From Kitagawia praeruptora (lineage: Eukaryota > Streptophyta > Magnoliopsida > Apiales > Apiaceae): a stretch of DNA of 64,000 bases. The notes under the pieces were generated by a model. It saw only the letters and a program-made list of their open reading frames with translations. It had not been told where the DNA came from and made no database searches. Numbering within the stretch: position 1 is the first letter of the stretch; every line of letters starts with the position of its first letter. The DNA lies in the NCBI GenBank assembly GCA_037693485.1, contig CM075352.1, positions 65,226,001 to 65,290,000 of the forward strand. Direction: 5' to 3'. Both the position numbers and the translations under genes were made by a program. Below, in pieces: positions 46,666-59,258 of the stretch.

Positions 46666-47135
46666 CTGTTCTGTCGAGATTTAAATTTAATAAAGAAGTC
46701 ATTTGAAGATTATTGAAGTATGTCAAGATATTTTTAGTTGTTTCTTGAAGATTTTTTGATTGAAGAACGAGAAGTCGTGCCCCATATCTTAGGGCGCGCC
46801 CTATTAAATTCTGCATAATTACAAGTAATATTGACAAGATAAAGGGATACTGGAAATGCCCTAGGGCGCGTCCTCAACCTATATTTAAAGAATTCCTGAA
46901 GATATTAAATCACAGTTAAAGTTTAAGTTGAAGATATTTTCTTAAATGAGAAGGTCACGCCCCGGTTAGGGCGCGCCCTCAATTGAAGAATTTAACAAAT
47001 TAAAACATGAAGATAAGTAATAAGCATAGCAAAGTTCAAAAGGCACTAAAGGTTAGGAATTACAACTTGCATGGTTTTACAAAGGACCCGCACCTTAAAA
47101 GTTTAAAGACTGAAACAAGTTTAAAGACTGAAACC
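46666..47135 (+). other. Tat 3' non-coding region
   Basis: No gene is seen. It holds several copies of the GGGCGCGCCCT palindrome and decayed forms (46790, 46863, 46970). Confidence 0.6.
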
Positions 47136-48146
47136 CTAGGGCGCGTCCTTAGGGGGAGAAGAAGGGATGATCTTGGAAGGTGAAGGAGGCGCATCCTGAG
47201 CATCGTTTGGGCGAACCGTAGTAAGGGGAGATACATTTGCGGGAGGAGAGCTGTGAGTAGGGATAACTGCAGGAGGAGAGGGTTGAACATTTTCAGTAGA
47301 GGGCGCGCCCTCGGAAACATCCTCTAATCCTAGTTCCACTCTTTTTGCCTTAATGGCTACGGTTTAGTCAACCTTAAACTTTGCCACATCCTCAACAGCA
47401 TCAGGTCCAAATTTCTCCCAGTCATAGTCAGGATCGTTGGCTAGAAAGCCAATAAGATAGAAGTTAAAACCCTTTTCGAAGCTTTCATCTTCAATGGCTT
47501 CTCTCTGTTCTTTTAACTTAGCCTTTTCGATCTCTAGGGCACCTTGCTGAGCTTGGAGTTCTTCCATTTGCTTTCTCAATCTCTCAACTTGGTCGCTGAG
47601 AAATAAGCCATTATCAATAGATTTCTGAAGATTTAACTTGAGGGTGGCAATGTCGGCATCTTTGGCATCGCTTTCTTTTTTCCATTTGTTATCATTTTCG
47701 ATAACCATCTTTGAGTATTTTCTGTTCTCAGTCTCAAGCCTATTGATATGGAGTTTTTCTTTGTGCACTCTCTGGGCGCGCCCTAGAGATTGGATGAGTA
47801 GCTGGGCAGATGCTCGAATCATGGACTCAGATTCTTCATCAGCATTCATATTTTGCCAAAAATCCACTTCGTTTTCTTTAACAAGTGGAGCCGCAGCTGG
47901 GCCAATCAAAGCCTCAACATACGAGGGCGCACCCTCAGTTCTTGGCTTCTTGCCCTTGTTGATGACAGGTTCCTGTGTGTCGGCATTCCTCTTTAAGGAT
48001 TCTGAAGATGGGGTGACTATGTCACAGAAGTCTTTCTTTGGCGCAGGGCGCATCCTGGAGTCAGAAGTGCCTGTTTGATTGATATTCTTTTCCTTGTCAT
48101 TCTTCTTCTTGGCATCTCCAAATCCACGAGGAATCCTGGGAGCCAT
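47136..48146 (-). pseudogene. Antisense coiled-coil ORF in the Tat 3' region
   Basis: On the minus strand an ATG at 48146 opens MAPRIPRGFGDAKKK and reads 260 residues to TAA at 47364-47366; the same frame is then open again down to 47136 (Pro/Ser-rich). The middle (about 100-230) is a strong coiled coil (LHINRLETENRKYSK, VERLRKQMEELQAQQ), and the end is DPDYDWEKFG. This layout is typical of the C-terminal part of plant 'putative gypsy type transposon' proteins. It may be a later exon of the gene at 48265-49475. The GGGCGCGCCCT word is read here as EGAPS or LGRAQR. Confidence 0.6.
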
Positions 48147-48264
48147 ATTTGTGCAAGACAAAGAGGAAAAAGAGTCAGGCCGTGTCCTGGGTAAAGAAGG
48201 GATTAAATAGGTATAACACGACAAATTTAGGACAAGTAATAAAGACAAATGGTTAGGGCGCGCC

Positions 48265-49475
48265 CTAACCTACATTATAACTATTACCTTCATCAGAATC
48301 GGAATCCTCACTACTACTAGATGAGATTGTGGGAACAGGAATTCCCTTCTTAAATTTTTTAAATTTGCAAATGTGACCAACTTTATCAGATAAAATTCCA
48401 ACCCTCTTTAAGTTTTCTTCTGTGATTAAAGATTGGAGGTTGAATTTTTCTGAGGAAACTTTCAAAACAGCTTTTGCCCGAATTGAGGCCGCGCCTTCAA
48501 GCGTTTTCTGTGTTCTCTTATCTGTTGGAATTCAAAGGAATCAATAAATGGTTGAAAATTAAAAAGATAAGAAAAGTACAGGGCGCGCCCTCACTTACTA
48601 GGATTCGTGTTGAATTGTACCCGGACTCGGGGAACGTCCCAGACATAGAAAAAGGGTTCTTTCCAAAACTTTAGATGACTGATTCTTTCTTCAGAAAAAC
48701 CTTTGTTGTTGTGAGGTTTATTGATTACAAGATAATAGTAACCAATGCTGGACTGTCGAAGGCTGAAGAAATAGCTAACTTCATGCATAGAGGGAGTTCC
48801 TAATTCGAGATCGTGATAAAGGATAAATAAAGCCAACACAAGTTTGTAGCTGTTGGGGGAAAGTTGAATGGGTGCTATGTCATACCATTTTAGTATTTGT
48901 TGAAGGTAGGGATGTAAGGGCGCGCCCACACCAAGAGCTACCAGCTTTGGGGTTAAGACCATCCTTGGAATTTTAAAATTTCTACCATAATTGAAGATGT
49001 GAGGGCGGTGATGAGCATGTGGGATGGCCCAAATTCCTTCTTGACCATAATACTGCATGGCCCATCCCACTTCGTCACTTGTTGCAATGGAAGACATGTT
49101 TACACAGGCAAGTTTGCCCCGTTTCTTTTTGAGTTGATGTTTCTCTTTTTCGGGCATGTCATCATATCTTCCCCAGTCGATATCGATTTCTTCATCAAGG
49201 ACTTCCCAGTGTTCAAACGGGACAGGAGAAGGTAGTGGTGATGTTGGTTCGAAATCAGCCATGGGTGAGATGGAAGAGGCTGAGGGCGCGCCCTCCGAAG
49301 AATAAGTATCAGAAGAATGTGTATCACTAGAAGAATTAGAGTCTGGGGTGAAATCGTTGTCAGAAGGATCTGTGTATAGGGGATTTGGAGTCTTTTCAGG
49401 TAGTGGTGGAGTTTTTTCAGGTATTTGAGTGCTGAGGGGAATACCATCAAGGGAATCTTCACTGGAAAAACTCAT
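48265..49475 (-). CDS. Antisense Transposase_28-like protein with one likely intron
   Basis: On the minus strand, ATG at 49475 opens MSFSSEDSLDG. After an acidic Ser/Pro/Thr-rich part, the region from about residue 130 reads WAIPHAHHRPHI, PKLVALGVGAPLHPYLQQIL, YDIAPIQLSPNSYKLVLALF and WKEPFFYVW. This is the pattern I associate with the 'Putative gypsy type transposon' family (Transposase_28). Exon 1 probably ends at 48599 at a consensus donor A|GTAAGT; a 77-bp intron with acceptor AACAG leads to 48521, and the joined frame continues to TAG at 48265-48267 (377 aa). Tat elements are known to carry antisense ORFs between pol and the 3' LTR; their role is not established. Confidence 0.65.
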
Positions 49476-50402
49476 CCTGCCTTCGTTAAAATCTTCGATA
49501 AGGCGCGCCTTGTCTTGAGGAGAAATAAATGAGAAAGGACTCCTATAATGTTCAGGAGATAAGGGGGTGGCAATGGAGAATGGATCCCTAAACGATCGTT
49601 GAATTCCCTAAATGGGTGAAAAGGCGGAGACGCGTCCTCCAGCTGCACAATCAAAAATAAGAGCACTAAGGGCGCGCCCAAAGGAAGAAAAATGAGGGAA
49701 AGTTTGTACTATGAGTTAAACTAATTATGTGACTTAACATTATTAGTTGGACGTTCAAAATTGTTCAGAAGATACTAGGGCGCGTCCTAAGTGTAAGACA
49801 CGCCCAAGAAAGATTTCATGAAGAATCAAACTTTTAAAGTTACATTGTGGTATCAGAAGAATCCAAGGCGCGCCCTGTTTCGAAGGCGCGCCCTGAGAAT
49901 TGATTAGCCGTATCAATTTATCAGAAACATATTTTAGAAAAGTTACAACAACAAAAAGAGATCAAATGCACATGCATACATATATACATACAATCAGTTT
50001 TGAAGAACACAAAGATAACCAAAGGTCAAATCGCAAAATCGGACAATATACATGGTAAAAACGCAAGTTAAAGGTATAAAAATGTACCTTAGAAGTTCTG
50101 GAACGAGATTTGTGGAAGAAAATTGAAGAAAACTGTCGAGATTAGCCGGATTGTTGCTCGGAAAAAGTGAGTCACCGGAATAGGGTATATATTTTTGGGA
50201 GAAAGAAGTAAAAGAGTAAAGTAAAGTGGAGATTGGGTATTTATATGTGGTGAAAACAGGATAGTGGATGACAGCTGTATACCATCGAAATCGATTAAAA
50301 TTCTGAGGACGAGCCCTCTTCCAAGGCGCGCCCTGATGAAATATTGTGGGAATTTTGTATTTTTAAAGAAAATTCCATATTTTATCTCTAATTTCATATG
50401 GA
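49476..50402. other. Tat 3' region upstream of the antisense gene
   Basis: No gene is supported; open frames at 50089-50524 are short and unlike anything known to me. The GGGCGCGCCCT palindrome or decayed versions occur at about 49502, 49670, 49778, 49866, 49884 and 50323. The minus-strand promoter for the antisense gene would be expected here. Confidence 0.5.
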
Positions 50403-50415
50403 ATTGGGGGGTAGT
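50401..50415 (+). other. Polypurine tract of Tat copy 1
   Basis: GGAATTGGGGGGTAGT immediately precedes the LTR at 50416, showing that this LTR is the 3' LTR of copy 1 as well as the 5' LTR of copy 2. Confidence 0.75.
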
Positions 50416-51420
50416 TGTTATAGCCAAAATTCGGTTCGGGTATTTTCAAGATGGATTCGGGTCAAATACGGGTTCAATTTGGGGAATTCTAGGATTAATT
50501 AGGGTTTTGGCAGAAAAGAGATAAGTCAGGCCGCGCCCTCTCTTTCTCAACAAAGAGGGCGCGCCCTAAATATAAAACATGGGGACAAATTGATTCAAGG
50601 TGATTTTCTGAGAAGACATTGAAGAAATCTTTCTTAGGATTCCACTCAAGAGTGGATTCCATTCAAGATGGGATTCTACCCAAGCTGGAATTCCAGAAGT
50701 TGAAGAATTCCCTCCTGTCGTATCTCAGGAGGGGGATGTCCGTCGCAGAAGGCCTCCAGGGGTTTGCCTGGATATAAGGACCCTTCTTAGACACTAAGGG
50801 CGCGCCCTAAGGTGGAAAGATGGGGACTTTTTGGTGTGTGCTTTGGGAGCTCTGTTCCTGTAGCCAATGGGCGCGCCCTCATTGGGGAACTTTGGAGTAA
50901 TCCTGCACTTTGCACCAAAAAGCTCTGGATCACCTGTCCTGCTATCTGGTGGGTGCTTCTCATTCGGGGGACAGGGATGCATTCTGCACTTGGGGTAAAT
51001 CATGGCTATACCTGCATCCTTGAAATCAAGAAATAGCTGGTAGCGGATAGGACTAGTCCTCGACGGGGGAAGTTTCCTTATCCGTGAAGTCTTGAGATCC
51101 TGGATGAGCCTTGGGCCTTTGTGGTTAGGCCTCATAGTAGAACATTCTGGAAGCTGGTCCGTTATCCAAGCCCAATTGGGTTTCTTGCTCTCCAAGAACT
51201 ACGTATGGCTTGATCCCCTATAAATACCGGGGTACGTAGGCCGATTGAGGGGTTGGAAGTCGAGAGCTCTAAATAGCCGCCACTAACCCTATCAATCTCA
51301 GCCACTAATTACACACAGCAACCACACGCCACCACTCTTTTCAGCAAAGAACCACCACTGTAGATCTTGTTTCCGGCATCGTACCTCGAATTTTGTTGTT
51401 ACCAAATTCCTACGTCAACA
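50416..51420 (+). repeat. Shared Tat LTR (3' of copy 1, 5' of copy 2)
   Basis: A 1005-bp, near-identical partner of 26030-27034 with TG...CA ends. It is preceded by a polypurine tract and followed by the leader TTGGCGCTAGAAGGAGGG. The TATAAATA box is at 51219-51226. It keeps GGGCGCGCCC at 50798, where the first LTR has GGGCACGCCC. Confidence 0.92.
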
Positions 51421-51474
51421 AATTGGCGCTAGAAGGAGGGGAGCCAATCAAGATCTTCATCTTAGGAGGAAAAG

Positions 51475-54400
51475 ATGTCTCACAATCAACGCAGGGGTTC
51501 TCGCGAAGAAGAAGATTACGATTCTGAAGATAGTTTGGGGGGTAACCAAACCCACCATGAGGCTTATGTTCCGGAAGAAGTTCATCAGGGGACTCCCATC
51601 ACCGTGGGTGGTCAACCGCCTGTTCTTATCAGTAACGCGGCATTAATGGAACAACTGTACCGCATGGGTGATGCCCTAAATGATTTCGGGGCAAGGTTGT
51701 GTTCTGTGGATGAAAATCAGGGATCAAGGAGAAAATCTCGGAGTATCCCACGAAATCATCATCGAACAGGGAAAGCCCTTCAAGTCGAGGAAAGCTCTCG
51801 TAGAGACGGCGAAGTGCAAGAGAAGAGATTTCAGCTAATAACTCCTCGAAGGTTAGAATTCTCTGAGCCTATTATTGAACATCCTAGTGAAGATAATTCT
51901 GAGCGCAGGTTGTTGAATCCTGAATCTAGGGCGCGCCCTCACCCTCACCGGTCAGGCGTACCCCTAGTGAGATTCAGCGGGATGAAGAACAGATTGCTAA
52001 GGAGAAGAGAGATTTTGCAAGTTTGAAAGAACGCCTTGGAATAAGGCTTAATGATGATGACCTTAGAATATATCTCCTCGAACTTCAGAAGAAAGACAAA
52101 AATTTGGAATCGCGACCCCGTGATCCACAGCGCGCGCCCCCTGTCGGTGACATGTCGAGGCCCCTTGGACATGAGCGAGCCCTTCCTCAGAGTGGAAATC
52201 CACAGCGTGCGCCCCCTGTCGATGACAGGACGCGGCCCCTTGGACTTGAACAAGCTCCTTATCAAGGCAATGCTGGAAAACGAAATAGCCATGATGACGG
52301 TGATAGAAGAATGGAGTTATACAGAGGCGACATGCGACCTCGTAATAAAGAGGGTGCGCCCTCAGGTTTTAGACCTCCTCGCATTCATCAAGTACCTTCG
52401 AGCACTTCAAAAGAGTCCAGGTCAAGGACGCGCCCTAACTCAGGGGAACAAAATCAAAGAGGATCGCGAGAAAATCCACTACCTCGAGGGAATCAACGGC
52501 CTCGGGGAAATCCAGAGAATGAGGGAAATCCTCAAGGTCAGCAAACTCAAACTCAAGGGGATGTCGAGGTTCAACCTCAAGCAGGAACTCAAGGAGGTGT
52601 TCTGACAGCGGCTCCACCTCCACCCCCGGGGGGTACTCAAACTGCGGCACAACCAAATATTCAAAATGTTCCCGGGGTTGGGACTTTCAATGTGGATGAC
52701 TTGAAGAAGCTCCTTGCTCACTTGGATGGAGGAAGAATATCTGCTACTGCACAAACATCCTCTCCATTCTCAACCGAAGTAAGAGAGGCGCAGCTTCCTA
52801 CTGGGTATAGATCTATGACAAATGATTTGCGCTTTCATGGAAATGCAGACCCTGTTGAATTCCTCGGACGCTTTGATATCGAGATGGATGTCTATCAAGT
52901 GACAGAGCTGGCCAAGTGTCGATTGTTGGCAGCAACTTTCAGGGAGAGTGCTCAGCAATGGTTTCAGAAACTTGGCCCGGGAGTTATTACATCTTGGCAG
53001 GTGATGAGGAATTTGTTTTTGACTAAATTCCAGGTGGCGGTGAAATATGCCCCTCCAGTAACAACTTTGGCCAATATCAAGCAGAGGGAAGGTGAAAGTC
53101 TGCAATCCTACTTCAAGAGATTCAACTCGGAATCAACTCTGGTGAGAGGAGCAACTGACGAAACGCTCAAGAGTTTCTTAATAGCTGGGTTGTCAGTAGG
53201 AACTGACTTTTGGAAGCATCTTCAAGGGAGAGATCCGCCCACTCTAGCCGATGTGTTTGCACAGGCTGAGTCTTTCAAGATTGTAGAGCAATCCTTAGCA
53301 GACAATCGGAAATCAGATTCTCAAAGCGGTGTTAAGGGAAAGACTAACAAGAGGAAGGACAGGTCACCTAGCCCAATACGTCGTATAGCGACTGGTGCTA
53401 ATCGAGTGAATTTAACTGATTCTAGAAGAAATTGGGGCCCCCCAGATACTTACACCTATAATCAAAGGTCGGGTAATTATACTCCCCTTGCAGCCTCCAT
53501 TGAACATATCTTCGAAGTAAACAAAAATAAAGGATTTTTCAGGAAGCCAGAGCCTCTCTCTTCTTGGAAAAGCAAAGACAAGAAAAAGTATTATGAATTC
53601 CATGAGTCTTCAGGGCACAATACTCACGAATGCCGTCAATTGAAGGATGAAATTGAAGATTTAATCAAAGAAGGGTATTTGGCGGAATGGATTGTCAGAG
53701 AGGTGAAAAAACATAGGGAGAATCCTGATAAAAGAGATGGAGGGCGCGCCCTCCATGTTGATGGCAAGCCTGAAGAGAAGAAGTTTGTCAAGGAAGGAAG
53801 TATTCACACTATCTTTGGTGGACACCACCTGGGAGGTGACAGCAATCATGCTATGGAGAGGTATACTAGGGAAGCAAGATACCGACCTCTTACAAATGTG
53901 AATAGTTTGGAATTGAGGCCACCTAAATTGTTCAAAGGAGAATTTGCTGATATCACTTTCACTGAAGAAGAAGCAAGATGGGTACACCATCCTCATAATG
54001 ATGCTTTGGTGGTGGAAATTCAGATTGGGTCCAAGAATGTGCATCGAGTTTTTGTTGATAATGGAAGTTCGGTGAATATTCTGTATTACAGCACTTACCA
54101 AAAGCTGGGACTTCTAGATAAGGATATGATTCAAGATAACGGATGGATCTATGGTTTTTCGGGCGAATTTGTAAAGGTCATGGGAGCTATCAGGTTACCA
54201 GTAACTCTCGGGGAAGGAACTCTTTCTGTGACTCAAATGATGGATTTCATGATTTTGAATGTGGAATCGTCACACAACGCTTTAGTAGGACGTCCTTTGT
54301 TAAAAGAAATGAAGGTTGTGACCTCCATATATCATCTTGCAATGAAGTTTCCTACACCAAACGGTGTGGGAACAATCCGAGGATCCCAGCATGATTCGAG

Positions 54401-55091
54401 AGATTGTTATCACAAGGCAATCAAGGGATTCAGGAAACTGCAGAATGGAGGGCGCGCCCCCAATGAAAGTAGTTCAGGGGTTATGAGTATTGTCCCGGGA
54501 GAAGTAAAAGTACACTATCTTGTGCAAGAACCAGTAGAAGACGCGCCCCCATTTAGGGCGCGCCCTGAGGAGAGTATTCCAGTGCTTGATGATCTTCAGG
54601 ATGGGATTCTAGAGGAAATTGAAGAAGACTCAGAGGAGGTGATTTCAGTTAATATTAGAGGTGAACAGGTTGAAGGGAGGCGAATGTTACTTGAAGGCTT
54701 GGTGCATACCCTTGTTGAGGAAGACTTCCCTCTTAAAGAGGATGCGCCCTCCAAGGATGCAGCACCAATCGAGGATCCACGAAACCTTGATTTTGATCTA
54801 GATCCGAGAACGCCACAACCTGTGGAAAAGACTGGTCCTGCAGAGGATACCATCCCAATCATGGTGGATGAGAAAGATGCAGGTAAAATTTTGAGAATTG
54901 GATCTCAACTGAATTCCAAGCTGAGAGGAATGCTCACCAATTTTCTCTTGAATAACTTGGATGTATTTGCTTGGAGTCATGCTGATATGGTGGGAATCGA
55001 TCCAGAGGTTATGTGTCATCATCTGAACATAGATCCCACCAAGAAAGGAATTCGCCAGAAACGTCGACCTGTAAGTGGAGAAAGAGCTATA
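51475..55091 (+). pseudogene. gag-protease region, Tat copy 2 (longest open version)
   Basis: The first frame (51475-52026) opens MSHNQRRGSREEE. The main frame (52023-55094, open upstream to a TAG at 51927) encodes about 1020 residues. In the main frame the gag core begins near residue 264 (MTNDLRFHGNADPVEFLGRF), a zinc-knuckle-like stretch FHESSGHNTHEC is near 525, and the protease FVDNGSSVNILY is near 675. HNALVGRPLL and the entry into RT follow. The change of frame takes place at the palindrome 51929-51939. Copy 1 has further damage; here the body is undamaged until the copia insertion at 55092. Classed as broken because pol is separated from it. Confidence 0.87.
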
Positions 55092-56587
55092 TGATACTCC
55101 TATGGTTTTGATGATCACATTCAGCAAGCTATTTGCTTGTAGTTTGATATAAAACATTGTGTTATGGTTGTACTAACTTGGTTTTGCAGGGTATATTAAG
55201 CCTACTAATTGTTTACAGAGAATATATATACAGCAAGCCATTTGGTGTTACAACAGAGACAGTTTGGCAAGCCATTTGCACTGACAGACACAAACAGCAA
55301 GCCATTTGCAAACTGCCAGAAATCCTGAAGATAAAGATCAAGATTAATTCTCATGGATGTAATTCAGGAAATATATTGTGAGGGTTCTTTATTATATAAT
55401 ACGTACACAATATATTCTAGAGCTCAAATCTTTTCAAACATCTTTCTTTAAATTATTTTATAAAACTTATAGGAGTTTCCTTATTTAAAAATTTCTTTCT
55501 ACAAAATCTCCTATACGCGTTTTATATCTATACAAATCAGAAGGGTTATGCTTTCATCGAATTCTTTCTTCCAAACCCTCTGTCTAACGTTCACAAGAAC
55601 GTTTGTAAAATCTCTAACCAATTGAACGTTGGAAATTGATTCTAATCGTTCGAATAATTGGTGATTGATTTTCTGAACGTTGGTGTGAAGCTTTATAAAC
55701 CTGATTCTTGTGTTCATTCGTTTCTAACAATCTAGAGAAAAATATTCAAGCACACAAGAACACACACAACTCAGTTTTTCATTGCTATATCCATTCGATT
55801 CTCTCGAGCTCTTAATATATCATATACGTGCTATATCTTAGAGAGTTCATTAGGTTGAGTTGTATTGATTCAAACATTTTATTGTTCAATTTGTATTGAA
55901 TATTTGCTGTACAAGTTTGGCTTAAAGTTTTGGGTGGGTCGAACTAGACTAGAGAAGGATACTTTGGAAGTATTGCTTAGAGAGTTGGTTCAGCACAGCA
56001 AACAACAAGCCATTTGTCAGCAGGATTGGTAAGGATTAGTTGCTGGGCATATTGGCTAGGGAACAAGGGTTTGGTGAACGTTGCTAGAGAAGTATACTTG
56101 GGAAGTATAGCTTAGAGAGCAAGTTCAGAAACAGGTGTTCAGCAAGCCATTTGTCAGCAGCTGGGATAAAAGGGAGATATATTATTGTATATTGTAATTG
56201 GTTTATTTCGTTGATCAATAATATATTCTCTTACCAAGTTGGTAAGGGACCAGGACGTAGACCATAGGGGATTAGGGGTCGAACCTGGCTAAAAGTCTCT
56301 GTGTGTTCTTTATTTTCTGCTCTTTACTTACTGCTTGCATTTAGCTTACTGTTTATGCACTTTACTGCACTTATTGTCTTTACATTCAGCATACTGTTTG
56401 CAATCAGCTTACCATTTGTCTCTGCATAAAACGAAATCAGTAAGCTGTTTCTGGTAATTTTTAAAATCGGACTTAGTTGAATATAGTTAGCCATTTACAC
56501 CTATTCACCCCCCTCTAGGTGTGCATTTTCATTTGGTATCAGAGCTTTGGTGTACTAACATTTCTGTAACAGGAAAGTACAGATCCT

Positions 56588-58174
56588 ATGGCACCCGCTT
56601 ATGTAGAAGGAGATTATTTAGAGATGCCACCACTTCTCAATGGGATTGAAAATTATGATGCTTGGAAACAGAGAATGAAGGTGCTTCACAACAGAGATGA
56701 TGCAATTGAATGGAGAGTCATTAAAAAGGGTCCTTTCACTTTTCTTGACAAAGACGGCAAGCCAAAAGACATTGACGATTTCTCAGAATCAGAATTGATA
56801 AAATCAGGCTATAATGGACGAGCAAAGTATACATTAATATGTGGTCTTTCAGAGTCAGATTATGACATGGTCTCCTCATGTAGCACTGCAAAAGACATAT
56901 GGGATACCTTAAAAATGCATTATAAAGCTACAACAACAAAACAGCGTGCTGATTTGAAAGATAAAAGGAAGTCAAAGGCTCCATTGACTTAGAATGATGG
57001 AAAATCTATTTCTGGTGAAGTACCAAGTGAAGAGATAATAAACTCTGCATTTGTTGGCATTGATGATATAGGAAACACGAAAGAAGTTCTTGTAAATAGT
57101 GATGTGTCTGATTCAGAATCAGATTCTAGTGAGGTAAACTCTTTTCACTCCTGGAAATCTTCTGAAAATATTATTATGGGATCACTAACAATGCAGGAAT
57201 CAAAAAGTGTAACCATTGAAGAACATTTGGCACTAAAGGCTGAAATCAGCAAGCTGATTGATAAGAACGGCTATCTATCCAAAATGGTGAAAGATTTGTT
57301 GCCAAAAATGGAAGAATGGGATTCAACTTCATTCAGTAAAACTACAGAGATCAAGGAACTAAATACTAAGAACAGCCATTTAGAGGCTAATATCAAGTTG
57401 CTTGAAAGAAGAAACAAGACCTTGACCGAAGAAATCAAAGAGCTAAGGTCTGATGTTAATACTCAAGCTAAAGCTTTGGAATCATACAAGATAAAGGAAT
57501 CTAGTCAATCCGAATCCTCAAAATCTATAGAAAAGAGAGTTCAGCAAGCTGAACTCGTCAAACAGCAAGCTGAAGTGATCACCCTCCTAGAAACAGAAGT
57601 TAAAGATCTCAAGAAGGGCATGGAAACTTTTGTTCAAGGTGAAGACACTTTAAAAACAATGATGAAGAAGGCAAATGTACCTTTGGTCAGAGAAGGTGTT
57701 GGTCTAAACTTCAACAAGAAAGATAAGGTGCTCAAATATGATGGAAGGAATGGCATTCCCTACAATTATGCTATGCCTTGGAAGGCATGCAACAAATGTG
57801 GTGGAAAAGGACATCTGGAAAAGAATTGTGTGGTTCAAGTATATCATAAGACGAAAACAGCATACCAGAATGGATCAGTCAGACAGAAAATAGCTTACCA
57901 GAATGGACCAGACAGGAAACAAACAGCATACCAGAATGAAAATAGTAGAAGACAAACAGCTTACCAGAATGGATCAGTCAGACAACAGTCAGCATACCAG
58001 AAAGCAAATGACAGAAGACAAACAGCTTACCATTATCAGTCTGGCAGAACACAAAGGACTACAAATCAAGCACCAAAAGTGATACAACAGTGGATCAAGA
58101 AATCTGATCTACATGTTCTTTATGTCCTATCAACAAACCATGGTGGATCCAATAAAATTTGGGTACTCAAGTAG
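56588..58174 (+). pseudogene. Copia gag-like protein with nonsense codon, copy 2
   Basis: It is the same protein as at 32196-33782, but TGG has become TAG at 56990-56992, ending the product after 134 residues. The frame is open again from 57104 to 58174 with the coiled coil, the CCHC zinc knuckle and the AYQNGSVRQ repeats. Confidence 0.88.
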
Positions 58175-59258
58175 TAAGTATGTTATTTGTCCTCGTACAT
58201 TTCTTTGAATATGATTATATTATTCTTGTGGTACTAACGAGATTCCTCTAGTACATAGATGGGACAAATATATGTATATGTATTGTATTATGCATTCGTA
58301 CATAGATGGGACAAATATATGTATATGTATTGTATTATGCAGGAAACAAGAAAGAAGAATACTATTATGATCAGTTGGAATGTATATTGTCTAATCAGCA
58401 AACTATTTTCCAGTCCAGAAGAACAATTGTTATCGATGAATATCCTGGAAATGTGTTTTCAGCATGCTGTTTTGATTTATTCAACTTTATAATTAACTAG
58501 CCTCATGCTTGTTAAATGCTTTACCACATGTTTTATTCGTATATGATTATCTTCTTGACCCTTTTATGATGATGTCATAGGGGGAGAAGAACATGAATAC
58601 ATGAGGATAAAAATAGCTATAATGTTATATGTTGGATTTATCACTAATGTTTCATGCATGGATGAGTCGTATTTATATCTTATTGCATATGATGAATTGT
58701 GCTAACCTGATTATATGATGAGATATTATGTTAATCAGGGGGAGCATTGTTTTAGGGGGAGCAACATAGTCTCTCCGATGTATTCAAGTATGTCATCATC
58801 AAAAAGGGGGAGAATGTTACCGTGATGTTTTGATGATGAATACAAAGGTAACTTGGTGATGTTATGAAAAGTCAAAGATTTAAAGCTATCTATCTGTTCA
58901 GCTTCCAGAACCAAAACAGCAAGCTGACATGAACTCGCCAGAACCAAAACAGCAAGCTGACAGCACAGAATGGGTAACGTTGGCTTACCATTTGTATCTG
59001 AACTGTTTATATGCTACTATCATGATTTGTTCTCTATGCTTATTCCAGACCTGAACTAATGTTTCTTTTTGATGGATTATGGGGGAGAAATTTAGGAGAA
59101 CTTATTTGCTTGTTTGGTCAAGATATTCGATTTGGATATAATTAATTATGCTTGTTTATCTTGAATCAGTTTTATATCAAAATGTACTAATATGCAGGGA
59201 TTTAGGGGGAGCTTTCTTATTCTCCTAAATATTGTGTAATCATAAAAAAGGGGGAGAT
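58175..59258 (+). other. Copia internal non-coding region, copy 2
   Basis: It is the same as 33783-34866, with the repeated GGGGGAG tracts and CAGCAAGCTGAC motifs. No gene is seen. Confidence 0.75.

Larger units (their letters stand above)
26030..50415 (+). mobile_element. Tat-lineage Ty3/gypsy retrotransposon, array copy 1 (with nested insertions)
   Basis: The unit consists of an LTR (26030-27034), a PBS-like leader, gag-protease, RT/RNase H, a second RNase H, integrase, a 3' region with antisense ORFs and a purine tract just before the next LTR at 50416. The order gag-PR-RT-RH-aRH-INT, the YVDDMLVKS RT motif and the antisense 3' gene place it in the Tat/Ogre group. It is split by a copia element (30699-36307, TSD CTATA) and by a gag-only Tat derivative (37392-44530, TSD AGGAG). 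The left flank is TAAGG (26025-26029); the matching right target site is outside the window. Several stops and a frameshift make it inactive. Confidence 0.9.

Noticed and set aside
26030..50415. Cloning artefact explaining GGCGCGCC sites
   Set aside because: The words are too many, include decayed forms, lie within conserved coding sequence and are shared by both array copies, so they are native to the element.
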